From JBDGYE01 sp039584255 (GTDB lineage Bacteria; Gemmatimonadota; Gemmatimonadetes; Palauibacterales; Palauibacteraceae), in contig JBDGYE010000008.1 of the NCBI GenBank assembly GCA_039584255.1, positions 1 through 64,000 of the forward strand: DNA of 64,000 bases, written 5' to 3'. Under the pieces are notes generated by a model. The model had not been told where the DNA came from, made no database searches, and saw nothing but the letters and a program-made list of their open reading frames with translations. Position numbers and translations under genes: made by a program. Positions within the stretch are counted from its first letter, which is position 1; each line of letters opens with the position of its first letter. Positions 17,110 through 26,131 of this stretch are shown here, one piece after another.

Positions 17110-18876
17110 TCAGCCGCCGCAGTTCTTCCGGATGATCTGCTCCTGACGATAGATGTACACGTCGGTGCTCTCCCGGATCTGCGCCTGGCTCTGGGGCTGC
17201 TCACTGCCCGCACGGTCCAGGTTGGGAGGCACCTGCTGGAACTTCCGGAGGGCCCGCTGGGCCGGCTGGCAGGCCTCGCTGGCCTCGTTGGCCGAGTCGA
17301 TCTGGACACCCTGCTGGTAGTAGCCGTACGCCGTGAAGAAGTACAGCTGGTCGCGTACGCGGCCGGTCTGCGAGAACTCAGTTCCGACCCTGAACATGGC
17401 CAGGGCCTGCTCGTACTGGCCGCTCTTGAAGAAGTCGTTGTAGCCTCTGGCCAGTAGCTGTCCGGCCACCATGTCGGCGTCGGCCCCGCCGTCTACCGCC
17501 GTGCGAAGATCGGCGATGGCGCCGGCCGAGTCGCCGGCGCGCAGCTTGAAGAAGCCCCTTCGCAGGTAAGCCTGCTCGTACGCGGGGTCCAGCTGCAGAG
17601 TGCGGTCAATCGCGGCCACGGCGTCATCGAAGCGCTCCATGCGGCCGTAGACGTCGGCGCGTATCGACCACAGGCTTGCATCGTCCGGCATCAGGGCCTG
17701 AGCGCGATCCGCGAAGTCGAGGGCGGCGTCGAAGTCGCCGAGCTCCAGGTTGGCCGCGACAACGTTCCTCAGGATCTCCGGGTTTATCTCGTCACCCTTG
17801 AGCTCCAGCACCTTGTTGTACGCGTGCACGGCCAGCCGGACGGAGGCCTCGTCGCTGATGGACGCCTCCTCGCCGGACGCCGGATCCGTGCTTTCGGTCG
17901 TTCCCTTCCGCAGAGCCACGTTGCCCAGGAACTCCCACAGGTCGGCGTTCGTAGAATCGATGGCGAGGCCGTCCTGCAACAGGGCGATCGCCTGTTCCTC
18001 GCCGCCGGCCTGCGCCAGTTCGAAAGACACGTTGAGGCGCACGCTGGAGTCGCCAGGATTGAAGTTGAGATACTCCCGATACAGCTCCACGGATCGGTCC
18101 TTGTTTCCGAGCTTCAGCTCCGTGAAGGCCAGCGACTGGAGTGCATTGACCTCCGCCGGGTTGTTCTCGATGACCACGGCCAGGTCTTCCTTCGCCGCCT
18201 CCCAGCTCTCCATGCCCATGTGGACCCGGCCCCGCAGGTACCGACCCGTCATGCTTCCCGGATTGAACTCGATAGCATCGTCACAGTTCCGCAGAGCGTC
18301 CTCGTACTGCTCGGCCGCCAGGTAGTCCTGGCAGAAGAGGACGGACCTCTGGTAGTCCACCTGGCTCTCGAAGGCCGATACGATTACCCCGGCCGTCTCT
18401 CGAACCTGGTCGCCGCCGTCGCCGGCCACCGTGAACTCCGGCACCGCCAGCTCGTCACCGGTCTTCGAATCGACGAACACGACGTTAACCGTGTTCACGC
18501 CGCCGCCGGGCTCGACCGTGCCCCACATGACGACGTCCGCATTCATGCGGCCGGCCAGCTGCCGCCACTGGATGAGCCCCAGATCCTCCTCCTTCAGCTT
18601 CAGGCGCTTCAGCTCGTCCCGCACCTGCTTGGATTCAAGGGCGGTGAGCGTCGGGAACTCCTCCAGTTGCTCCTGGACCTCCTCGGCGACCTTCTTGCCG
18701 AAGTCCCCCTTTACCCCCTCGCCCGTCTTGAGGGGAGCGACGAGGACCATCGCCCGTCCGCCGCTGCCGCCGTTTCCCTCTTGGGCCAGGGCGTGCCCGG
18801 CCTTCGCGCAAACGACGGTCGTCGCCGTCATCAGGCTCAGCGCGAGCCCTCCTATCGACCTCACAGCTCGGTTCAT
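17110..18876 (-). CDS. Secreted/periplasmic TPR protein, function unknown
   Basis: An exported protein of 588 residues. From the ATG at 18876 (preceded by GAGGAAC) there is a signal peptide of about 32 residues (LALSLMTATTVVCAKAGHALA). A domain of about 150 residues follows (AMVLVAPLKTGEGVKGDFGKKVAEEVQ onward) that resembles the CsgG/TolB-N-like folds often found before TPRs. The rest is a long run of tetratricopeptide repeats with typical spacing (for example DLWEFLGNVALRKG, SLWSIRADVYGRME, QAYLRRGFFKLRAG). It ends in CGG. It is probably a protein-interaction scaffold in the envelope; I cannot name a pathway. The frame is open upstream to a TTG at 18897. I see no promoter between it and tRNA-Val, so it may be read through from 19370. 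Confidence 0.85.
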   Translation of the reverse strand: MNRAVRSIGGLALSLMTATTVVCAKAGHALAQEGNGGSGGRAMVLVAPLKTGEGVKGDFGKKVAEEVQEQLEEFPTLTALESKQVRDELKRLKLKEEDLGLIQWRQLAGRMNADVVMWGTVEPGGGVNTVNVVFVDSKTGDELAVPEFTVAGDGGDQVRETAGVIVSAFESQVDYQRSVLFCQDYLAAEQYEDALRNCDDAIEFNPGSMTGRYLRGRVHMGMESWEAAKEDLAVVIENNPAEVNALQSLAFTELKLGNKDRSVELYREYLNFNPGDSSVRLNVSFELAQAGGEEQAIALLQDGLAIDSTNADLWEFLGNVALRKGTTESTDPASGEEASISDEASVRLAVHAYNKVLELKGDEINPEILRNVVAANLELGDFDAALDFADRAQALMPDDASLWSIRADVYGRMERFDDAVAAIDRTLQLDPAYEQAYLRRGFFKLRAGDSAGAIADLRTAVDGGADADMVAGQLLARGYNDFFKSGQYEQALAMFRVGTEFSQTGRVRDQLYFFTAYGYYQQGVQIDSANEASEACQPAQRALRKFQQVPPNLDRAGSEQPQSQAQIRESTDVYIYRQEQIIRKNCGG

Positions 18877-19011
18877 CCTACGTTCCTCGTCTTTCAAGCC
18901 TCATCGGCGAGGGTACCCCCACCTTCCGCACTTCGCTTGGACACTCTGAAAGCGATGATTGTTCCGACGAGGCCGGGCGTTCCGCCGCCTTCAGGAGTGC
19001 GCTCGCGTACA

Positions 19012-19087
19012 TGGGCGAAGCTGGATTCGAACCAGCGACCTCCTGCTTGTAAGGCAGGCGCTCTAGGCCATGCTGAGCTATTCGCCC
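19012..19087 (-). tRNA. tRNA-Val (anticodon TAC)
   Basis: A full cloverleaf is readable on the minus strand. The acceptor stem GGGCGAA pairs with TTCGCCC, the D-stem GCTC with GAGC, and the anticodon stem CCTGC with GCAGG around loop CTTACAA. The T-arm is GCTGG-TTCGAAT-CCAGC. Anticodon TAC gives valine. The discriminator base is A and CCA is not encoded. Its first ten bases are also the 3' end and TAG stop of the small membrane protein gene upstream. Confidence 0.97.
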
Positions 19088-19335
19088 TCGTGCCTCTCAC
19101 CCCGTTCCCCTCCGCGTTCGCGGAAGCCCAGCAACAGTCCGACAGGGATCAGGACGACGTAGCCCGCGACCAGGAGCACGGGAGCCGCCACGACCGAGCC
19201 GCGGTCCAGCAGCACATAGCCAAACAAAATGACCACGACCCCGGCAATGAGGACCAGGAAATTGGGGCTCCTCATGCCGAACAGTCGTGGACTCTCCTCG
19301 CCAGCTCCGGTCTGTCGTGAGCGGCTAGTATCCAT
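19078..19335 (-). CDS. Small two-helix membrane protein whose stop codon lies inside tRNA-Val
   Basis: 85 residues: a polar N-terminus, two hydrophobic helices (about 27-45 and 50-69) separated by DRGS, and a charged tail (RERGGERGERHEGE). The pattern N-x-L-x-x-I-x-G, then G-Y-x-L-x-x-x-G-S and A-P-x-L-L-V-x-G-Y vaguely recalls small DUF3098-type membrane proteins, which is only a suggestion. The ATG at 19335 lies exactly six bases after a -10 hexamer, so the mRNA would be leaderless; there is no Shine-Dalgarno. The last three codons and TAG overlap tRNA-Val by 10 bases in the same direction. Function unknown. Confidence 0.7.
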   Translation of the reverse strand: MDTSRSRQTGAGEESPRLFGMRSPNFLVLIAGVVVILFGYVLLDRGSVVAAPVLLVAGYVVLIPVGLLLGFRERGGERGERHEGE

Positions 19336-19341
19336 CGGCCA

Positions 19342-19370
19342 AGGATATTCCCCCGTCGGGGCTCAGTCAA
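19342..19370 (-). promoter_or_regulatory. Promoter for the small membrane protein and tRNA-Val (leaderless)
   Basis: On the minus strand TTGACT (19370-19365) lies exactly 17 bp from TATCCT (19347-19342), the best -35/-10 pair in the window. Six bases later comes the ATG of the small membrane protein, so the predicted first base is the A of ATG. The -35 overlaps the stop codon of the peptidase gene. I see no nearer promoter for tRNA-Val, so this one probably drives both. Confidence 0.75.
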
Positions 19371-20376
19371 CTTCTTCTACGCCTCTTTCTTCGGCCTCGT
19401 CCGCCCGCCGAAGAGCCTCCAGGCGCTTGCGGTCCTGCCTTGCGCGACGGACGGTCACCACGAGGACGAGCACCGACACTCCGACCCAGAAGACGGCGGC
19501 CCTGGAGATCATGTACAGCCAGCCGTATCGGTCCAGCACGGTACGCTTCCACCGTCTCTCGAGCTGCTCTTCGGTGACGCCGTAGACTCTGCGCAAAGCC
19601 TGATCCAGGGAATCCCGTTCCCGTAGCCGGGTGAACAGGGCTCTGAGTCCCGGCTCTCCTCCCATCGCCGCCAGCTCGTGCACCACGGTGTACGACAGCA
19701 GATAGCCCAGTCGCGCGTCCAGCTCCTGCCTCCGGAAGCGAAGATCCAGGTCCCTGAGCGTGGCCCCTCCCCCGCGAAAGAAGACCAGACGCAGCTGCCA
19801 TGCCTCGTCCCAGCTCCAACCGCCGGAGGCATACTGCGCATATCCCTCGGTCAGCCACGCAGGATGGTTGCCGCCGGTAGCCGCATGCAGTGCCAGGTGG
19901 GCTAGCTCGTGGCGGAACACAACGGGGAGTCCCGCGAGACCCTCCATTCCTTCGCCAACCCTCAGCGCCACGCGGCTCTTGCCAGGCTGGGCGACGCCGG
20001 CCACCCAGGGTTCGGGCGTTCGCAGCCCCTCCGGGGGTCCGGATGCGAGGCTTCGCACGATCCAGAGATCCAGCGTGTCGGGCGCCACGTCGGCGAGGCG
20101 ACCGATGCCCGGGAAGGGTCTCCAGGCCAAGGAGTCGCGGACCAGCCGCTCCCCGATTCCCTGAAGAGCCTCTTCCGTGTGGAGGCGCACCGGTAGGCCG
20201 CGGCTGTCCTCCTGAGCCTCGGCAGCGGCGGCTCGCGCCCCAAACAGCAGCGCAGCGACGATGGCAACCACCGCTGTCGTCACGGCGAAGCGGCCGCAGG
20301 CCAGGTGCGGCCGCATCCGCAGCGGGTCGCCGCGGAGATCGTCACGGCCGCCCGTCAGCTCGTCTCCCGCGCCCAC
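19363..20376 (-). CDS. Membrane-anchored HExxH metallopeptidase (peptidase MA-like)
   Basis: Predicted envelope zinc peptidase. A hydrophobic segment at about residues 31-52 is a signal peptide or anchor. The catalytic motif is HELAH at 156-160, followed by a likely third zinc ligand in WLTEGYAQY (E177), the arrangement of the peptidase MA family. A second membrane helix near the C-terminus (about 293-310) is followed by a charged tail. The GTG at 20376 has GGAGG ten bases upstream and sits 21 bases inside the end of rluD; an ATG at 20316 is a weaker alternative. Substrate unknown. Confidence 0.8.
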   Translation of the reverse strand: MGAGDELTGGRDDLRGDPLRMRPHLACGRFAVTTAVVAIVAALLFGARAAAAEAQEDSRGLPVRLHTEEALQGIGERLVRDSLAWRPFPGIGRLADVAPDTLDLWIVRSLASGPPEGLRTPEPWVAGVAQPGKSRVALRVGEGMEGLAGLPVVFRHELAHLALHAATGGNHPAWLTEGYAQYASGGWSWDEAWQLRLVFFRGGGATLRDLDLRFRRQELDARLGYLLSYTVVHELAAMGGEPGLRALFTRLRERDSLDQALRRVYGVTEEQLERRWKRTVLDRYGWLYMISRAAVFWVGVSVLVLVVTVRRARQDRKRLEALRRADEAEERGVEEVD

Positions 20377-21335
20377 TCGACGGCCGCCTGGAGGTCTTCA
20401 GGTAGCGGCGAAGAAAACCTGAGCAGCTCGCCGGTGTCCGGGTGGCGGAAGGCCAGGCGGGCCGCGTGCAGAAACAGGCGCCCGCAGCGTCTGGCCAACT
20501 CCTCCGCCCACCGGCCGCCTGCCCCCACGAGGCCACGCTCCCAACCGGCGGCGTAGAAGGGATCGCCCACGACGGGGTGCCCGTGGGCCTTGAGGTGGAC
20601 TCGAATTTGGTGGGTACGTCCCGTCTCCAGCTTGAGGGCCAGAAGGTCAGCTGCGCGCCACCGCTCCAAGCGGCGTACATGACTCACAGCCCTTCGTCCT
20701 CCCTCGACGACGGCCATCCGCTTTCGGTCGGCGGGGTCGCGCGCGATCGGGAGGTCGATCTCCGTTTCGTCATCCTGCAGATGACCCCAGGCGGCGGCCA
20801 GATAGCCTCGCGTGATCCGCCGCCTGGCAAGGTCTGCTGAGAGGTGCCTATGAACCTCGTCGCTGCGGGCGGCGACCAGGAGCCCGCTCGTGTCCTTGTC
20901 GAGTCGATGGACGATCCCCGGGCGCTGCGGGAGGCCCAGCGAGGAGAGCGAGCCGGCGTGGTGCAGAAGAGCGTTGACGAGCGTCCCACTGGGGTTGCCC
21001 GGCGCCGGATGGACCACCATCCCGGCAGGCTTATCGACCACGATCAGGGCGTCGTCCTCGTACACGACCGACAGCGGAATGTCTTCCGGCTCCAGCGGCT
21101 GCGGAGGAGGTGGGGGCAGAGAGACGTCTATTCGATCGCCCTTGAGCGGGCGGTAGCTCTTCAGGGCCGGACCGTCGTTGACCCGCACGAGGCCCTGGCT
21201 TATGAGCGCCGCAGTCCGGCTTCGGCTCAGACGCAGACGATTGGACAGATAGGTGTCCAGCCGATCGTCGCAATCCTCCCGGATGTCGAGGCGATGGAAC
21301 TCAGGCGTCGGCCCGCTCCACGTCATCGTCTTCAC
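20355..21335 (-). CDS. rluD: RluA-family 23S rRNA pseudouridine synthase (RluD-like)
   Basis: Cytoplasmic pseudouridine synthase acting on large-subunit rRNA. An N-terminal S4 RNA-binding domain (about residues 24-75) precedes the catalytic domain with HRLDKDTSGLL, whose aspartate is catalytic. The C-terminal motif GRTHQIRVHL is also present. The frame begins at GTG 21335, but ATG three codons later (21326) has AAGG at good spacing and may be the true start; both lie inside the end of lspA. The lspA-rluD order matches many bacteria. Confidence 0.93.
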   Translation of the reverse strand: MKTMTWSGPTPEFHRLDIREDCDDRLDTYLSNRLRLSRSRTAALISQGLVRVNDGPALKSYRPLKGDRIDVSLPPPPPQPLEPEDIPLSVVYEDDALIVVDKPAGMVVHPAPGNPSGTLVNALLHHAGSLSSLGLPQRPGIVHRLDKDTSGLLVAARSDEVHRHLSADLARRRITRGYLAAAWGHLQDDETEIDLPIARDPADRKRMAVVEGGRRAVSHVRRLERWRAADLLALKLETGRTHQIRVHLKAHGHPVVGDPFYAAGWERGLVGAGGRWAEELARRCGRLFLHAARLAFRHPDTGELLRFSSPLPEDLQAAVEWARETS

Positions 21336-21855
21336 CTTTCTCCTCGAAGTAGAACGATATCAGGAGGAGAATCGCCCCGCTGCTAACAGCCATGTCGGCC
21401 ACGTTGAATATCGGCCACCGATGCTGGCCGATTCCCACGTCGATGAAGTCGACCACTCCCTCCGCGTAGCGCAGTCGATCGATGATGTTGCCGATGGCTC
21501 CGCCGGCGACCAGCGCAACGGCGAACAAGCGAACAACGTCGGTGGCCGAAGTAGCACGGTATATGAGGCCCAGGACGACGAGGGCCACAAGTGAGAGCAC
21601 CAGGAAGAAGAGCCGGGAGTGCTCACCCACGTTGATGCCGAATGCCGCGCCTCGGTTGTGGGTGTAGGTCAGCCGGAGCACGTTGCCCAGCACCAGGCGT
21701 ATCTCGCCCACCGTGAAGTTCTGTACGACCCACATCTTGGTGACGACGTCGAGGGCAACGACGGCGGCCACGACGGCCAGGAGCAGCGCGGTCTTGTTGA
21801 CGCCGGAGCGGGCAGGAGCGACCTGGAGGTGCTCTTCCGGCTCAGCGGGATACAC
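21301..21855 (-). CDS. lspA: Lipoprotein signal peptidase LspA
   Basis: Inner-membrane aspartyl peptidase that removes signal peptides from prolipoproteins. Four hydrophobic segments are present. The two catalytic aspartates are in NIIDR (D126) and FNVADMAV (D154), and the THNRGAAFG motif is also there. I start at GTG 21855, behind a GGAG site and overlapping the dksA-like gene by 14 bases, giving 184 residues. The frame is open to 21939, but that extension is only the dksA-like gene read in another frame. Confidence 0.94.
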   Translation of the reverse strand: MYPAEPEEHLQVAPARSGVNKTALLLAVVAAVVALDVVTKMWVVQNFTVGEIRLVLGNVLRLTYTHNRGAAFGINVGEHSRLFFLVLSLVALVVLGLIYRATSATDVVRLFAVALVAGGAIGNIIDRLRYAEGVVDFIDVGIGQHRWPIFNVADMAVSSGAILLLISFYFEEKGEDDDVERADA

Positions 21856-22228
21856 CGGTCTCCTCGCGCTCTTTGCACTTGATGCAGAGGCGCGTGTGGG
21901 GCAGAGCGTCCAGCCGCTCGAAGCCGATCTCATCGCCACACTCCTCGCACGTCCCGAATGTCTTCGGTCTGCGATAGAGCCGGCGGAGCGCTTCGTCTAT
22001 GTGGTAGAGGTAACGGCCTTCCTTGCTCGCGAACAGGAATGCCTTCTCTCGCTCCATGGCGTCGGTTCCCTGGTCAGCCATATGGAAGCTGTAGGCGGAA
22101 AGATCTCCGTCCGAAGCCTGAAGCGAGTTGGAGAACGACTCGTCGTAGTGCCCGAGGTCCTTGAGCGCGCGCTCGCGCATCTGGAGCAACCGCTCTTCGA
22201 AGTGCTTGAGGTCCTTCTTGTTCATCAC
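21842..22228 (-). CDS. DksA/TraR-family zinc-finger regulator
   Basis: A 128-residue protein with an N-terminal helical region and the C-terminal DksA/TraR zinc finger C94-x2-C97 ... C115-x2-C118 (GTCEECGD, RLCIKCKE). Members bind the RNA polymerase secondary channel and modulate promoters, often together with ppGpp. The segment YSFHMADQGTDAMEREKAF is typical of the shorter family members found next to lspA and ileS, so the name dksA proper is not assured. It lies 49 bp from ileS on the same strand. Confidence 0.9.
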   Translation of the reverse strand: MMNKKDLKHFEERLLQMRERALKDLGHYDESFSNSLQASDGDLSAYSFHMADQGTDAMEREKAFLFASKEGRYLYHIDEALRRLYRRPKTFGTCEECGDEIGFERLDALPHTRLCIKCKEREETGVSR

Positions 22229-22277
22229 TGTTTCCCGAAGTTGCAGATAATCGTCTATACTTCGCGTTCCGGAAGGC

Positions 22278-25200
22278 TCAGCCGGCCAGGCTTACACCCA
22301 GCTTCGCCGTGTCCCGTCCGATTTCCACCGCCTGGACATGGTCCGAGGCGTCGACGGCAGGACCGCCTTCTACCAGCTCGACGGCCAGGGTCTCGCCCGC
22401 GACATAGTCACGAAACGTGGTCACCGCCTCTACCAACTGCTGCGATCCGGTCACCGCCAGCCGAATCCGATCGCTTACATCCAGACCCGAGTCCCGGCGG
22501 AGGCGCTGCACCCGGTTCACCAGCTCGCGGACCATTCCCTCGGCCACCAAATCGTCGGTCAGCGTGACGTCCAGCCCGACGACGAATCCGTCCGCGGCCT
22601 CGACCGTCAAATCCCCCACCGCTTCCTCGATGACCCGCACGGCTTGGGGGTCCACCTCGGCCTCTTCGCCCTCGACGGAGATCGTGACAGAATTCCCCGC
22701 CTGGATCTCCCTGATCATCTCGGGCTCCATCGCTACGATCGCGCGGGCCACCGCCGGCGTCCGGTGACCGAAGCTGGGACCCAGCATTCCGAACTCCGGT
22801 TTCGCGGACAGCCGCACAATATCGTGACCACCGCCCGGGAATACAACCCTCTTCACGTTCAGTTCCTGACGCAGGACCGACTCCAGCTCTGGAGACACCC
22901 GGCGTCCGCTGGGAACGACCGCCAGAAGTGTGGAAAGCGGCTGGCGGACCCGGATTCCCGCCTCCTCGCGAGCGGCCCGCCCAAGGGTCGCGAGGCGTCG
23001 CACATCCTCCATCTCCCTTTCCAGCGGCTCGTCGCGCCGCCCGCGGGGCTCGGGGTACTCCGCCAGGTGCACCGACGCCCCTGCCAACTGCCGGTGGAGC
23101 CAATCGGCCAGGAAGGGCGCCAGCGGCGCGAGCAGCAGGCTGCAGGTCACCAGCGCCTCGTGCAGGGTGGCAAAGGCGTCGGGGGAGCGCAGCTCGTCAT
23201 CCTCTTCCGGGCGGGTCGCCCAGAAGCGGTCGCGGGTCTGTCTGACGTACCAGTTGGAGAGATCATCCAGCACGAATGCCGAGACTCGTCGGGCGGCCCG
23301 GGTCAGGTCGTAGCCCTCCATGTCGGCCCGCATCGCCGCCACCAGTCCGTCAAGGCGACTGAGCAGCCAGCGGTCCATGCGCGCCCGCGAGTCTGGCTCA
23401 GAGACTCCTGCCTCCAGGTGACTCCAGCCATCGAGCCGCGCGTACATTGCGAAGAAGCGGTAGGTGCTGCGCAGGGTGTCGAACAGCTTTCGGTTGGTCT
23501 CCCGGATGGCGCCATCGTCCCATCGCTTGGGCAGCCAGGGGTTGCTGGAAGCCAACAAATAGATCCGGATCGCGTCCGCGCCGTGCTCGGCCACGGCTTC
23601 CCACGGGTCGACCACGTTTCCCCTCGACTTGGACATCTTCTGTCCCGTTTCGTCGAGAATGAGGTCGTTTACGACCACGTTCAGGTAGCACGGCTCGTCG
23701 AAGAGCAATGTCGAAATCGCGAGCAGCGAGTAGAACCAGCCACGGGTCTGGTCGATCCCCTCGGCGATGAAGTGAGCCGGGAAATGCTCACGGAAGGACT
23801 CCTCGTTCTCGAAGGGATAATGCCACTGGGCGAACGGCATGGACCCGGAATCGAACCAGGTGTCGATCACCTCCGGCACACGCCGCATCGTTCCCTGGCA
23901 GTCCTCCTCGGTGCAGGGCCATGAGACCTCGTCGATCTCCGGCCGGTGTGGATCGAAGTCTTCCCCGAGCGGACCTGCCAGCTCGGCAAGTCGTCGCAGA
24001 GACCCCATCACTTCTCGGTGGGAATCGTCCGAGTCGCACGACCATATAGGAAGGGGCGTGCCCCAGTAGCGGTCTCGCGAGAGGGCCCAATCGACGTTGT
24101 TGTCCAGCCACTCGCCCATACGTCCGCGTCCGATCTCCGGCGGATGCCAGCCGACCGCAGCGTTATGGGCCAGAAGACGGTCCTTGACGGCGGTGGTGCG
24201 GATGTACCAGGAATCGCGCGCCATGTACAGAAGGGCGCTGTCGCACCGCCAACAGTGAGGATAGCTGTGCTCGTACATTTGCCGGCGGTAGAGCAGGTCG
24301 TTCTCTGTCAGGTACTCGCCGATGGCCTGCTCGGTCACTTCGTCCTTCACCTGCAGACCTGCAAGGCCGCCCGGCACCCGATCCACGAAGCGCCCGTTCC
24401 CGTCGACCGTGTGCTGCATCGGCAGCCCCACTTCGACGCCCAGCCGGAAGTCGTCCTCTCCGTACATCACCGCCGTGTGGACGACACCCGTGCCTTCTTC
24501 CGTGGTGACGAAGTCTGCCGCCTGGACCGTCCACGCTGCCTCGTTCCCATCGGCCTCCACGGCGCCCGGGAACAGGGGCCGGTAGCGGCGGCCGACCAGT
24601 TCCGCACCCTTGAGCTGCTCGACGACCTCGTATGGGTGGCGGATAGTATCCTCAACCAGGTCGCGGGCCAGAATGAGGACCTCGCCGGGCTCGGCTCCTC
24701 TCGGAAAGGGCACTCCGCTCTCGCCCCCATCAGCGGCGGAATCGGGCTCCCTGATCCTGAGGCGTACGTAGTCGACGTCAGCTCCCACCGCGAGGGCCAG
24801 ATTCCCGGGGAGGGTCCAGGGGGTAGTGGTCCAGCTGAGGACGCGAGCCTGCGCCGGGTCGTCCACGAGGTGGAACTTGATGTAAACGGAGGGCTCGGAC
24901 ACCATGCGGTATCCCTGGGCCACCTCGTGGCTCGAAAGACCGGTGCCGCAGCGGGGACAGTACGGCAGCACCTTGTAGCCACGGTACAGAAGCCCTTTCT
25001 CGTGGACGTCGGCCAGGGCCCACCAGACTGACTCGATGTACTCGGGAGTGAAAGTGATGTACGGCCGGTCGTAATCGAGCCAGTACCCGATCCGCAGCGA
25101 GAGCCGCTCCCAGTCCTCCTTGTAGGTGAAGATGTTCTCCCTGCATACGGCGTTGAATCGCGCTATGCCCAGCCGCTCGATCTCAGGCTTGCCGGAGATT

Positions 25201-25473
25201 CCCAGCTGCTTCTCGGCCTCGATCTCCACCGGCAGGCCGTGGGTGTCCCAGCCGGCGATCCGGGTCGCTGTCCTTGATCGTCCGGGCAATGATGTGGTGC
25301 ACGCCAGGGCGACCGTTAGCCGTGGGCGGGCCCTCGTAGAAGACGAACTCGGGCGCTCCTTTCCGCAGCTCCAGGCTCCGGCGGAAGGTCTTCTCGGCCT
25401 CCCAGAGCGCGAGGATCTCCTCCTCAAGCGCGATGGCGGTCGTCGGAAGCTGCCTGTAGGGAGCAGAGGTCAC
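22278..25473 (-). CDS. ileS: Isoleucyl-tRNA synthetase, reading frame broken near the 5' end
   Basis: Class I synthetase charging tRNA-Ile. The GTG at 25473 with upstream AGAGG begins the proper N-terminus (TSAPYRQLPTTAIALEEEIL), including FYEGPPTANGRPGVHH, the HIGH-motif region. After HHIIARTIKD (ending at 25270) the sequence jumps to the second frame at IAGWDTHGLPVEIEAEKQL. About 16 residues normally lie between these blocks, but only 13 bases remain, so roughly 35 bases appear to be missing and the frame is lost. Downstream the gene is intact to TAG/TGA-type stop at 22278, with KMSKSRG and a complete anticodon-binding domain. Essentiality makes an assembly or sequencing error the likeliest cause. 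Confidence 0.93.
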
Positions 25474-25501
25474 GTCGTCGCCTCTTTCAAGTCGCCTCTT
25501 C

Positions 25502-26131
25502 CTAGACCCCTGCCGTCTCCGCTTCGCCGGAGGTCGCGGCGTCCGCTCCGCCGTCCTCACCTCCGGCCCGATGACCCTTCCGCTCCGCTCCGGCGGACGC
25601 CTCGCTCGCCTCGTATCCTTCCTCCCCCGCGCTCCCTGCCGGCTTGGCCAGACTCTCCAGCGACTCGCCGGCCAGCGCCTGCTGCTCCTGCTCCACCTCG
25701 TCCAGGAACCTCTCGAGTGTGGTGCGGAGAGCCCTGAGAAATCCGCTACGCCGCGTCTTGAGCTCGTTGAGTGCCCGTCGTGAGTCATCGACCGCTCGTT
25801 CGGCGCTCTTGGTGACATCGGCGGCGGCCTGCTCTGCCTCACGCAGTCGCAGATCGGCCGCCTTCTCGGCTTGCGCCCTCGCCTCCTCGCGCAGTTCCTG
25901 AGCTGTGACGAGCGCTTCGTTAAGCGCCCGCTCGCGCTCCTGGAACGCAGCCAGCTGCTCGCGCAGGACCTCCACCTGTTCCGAGAGTCGGAGCTCGCTC
26001 TGAACGAGCTGTTCCATCCTTTCCGCCACCAGGTCGAGGAAGGAATCCACCTGGCCAACGTCGTAACCGCGTACCGAGCGGCGGAGGTCTTCCTTCTTCT
26101 TTCGAACGTCCAGCGGTGTCAAATCCATCAT
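25502..26131 (-). CDS. divIVA: DivIVA-domain protein
   Basis: Coiled-coil protein of the DivIVA/GpsB class, which localises to curved membrane at septa or poles. The N-terminal signature is clear: LTPLDVRKKKEDLRRSVRGY followed by DVGQVDSFLDLVAERME. A long coiled coil runs from about 45 to 140, and a disordered Ala/Gly/Glu tail ends the protein. Start is the ATG pair at 26131/26128 overlapping the yggS stop (ATGATG); I take the first, giving 209 residues. The yggS-divIVA-ileS order is shared with division clusters of other phyla; sepF and ylmG are absent. Confidence 0.92.
   Translation of the reverse strand: MMDLTPLDVRKKKEDLRRSVRGYDVGQVDSFLDLVAERMEQLVQSELRLSEQVEVLREQLAAFQERERALNEALVTAQELREEARAQAEKAADLRLREAEQAAADVTKSAERAVDDSRRALNELKTRRSGFLRALRTTLERFLDEVEQEQQALAGESLESLAKPAGSAGEEGYEASEASAGAERKGHRAGGEDGGADAATSGEAETAGV

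Noticed and set aside
17824..19320. A 498-codon plus-strand open frame
   Set aside because: It is antisense to the TPR gene and crosses tRNA-Val; no recognisable domain.
22229..22277. Promoter for the dksA-like gene in the gap after ileS
   Set aside because: TATAGA and GATTAT hexamers occur but no -35 at proper spacing matches; the evidence is too weak to annotate.
22338..23924. A 528-codon plus-strand open frame
   Set aside because: It is antisense to the intact part of ileS and has no protein-family features.
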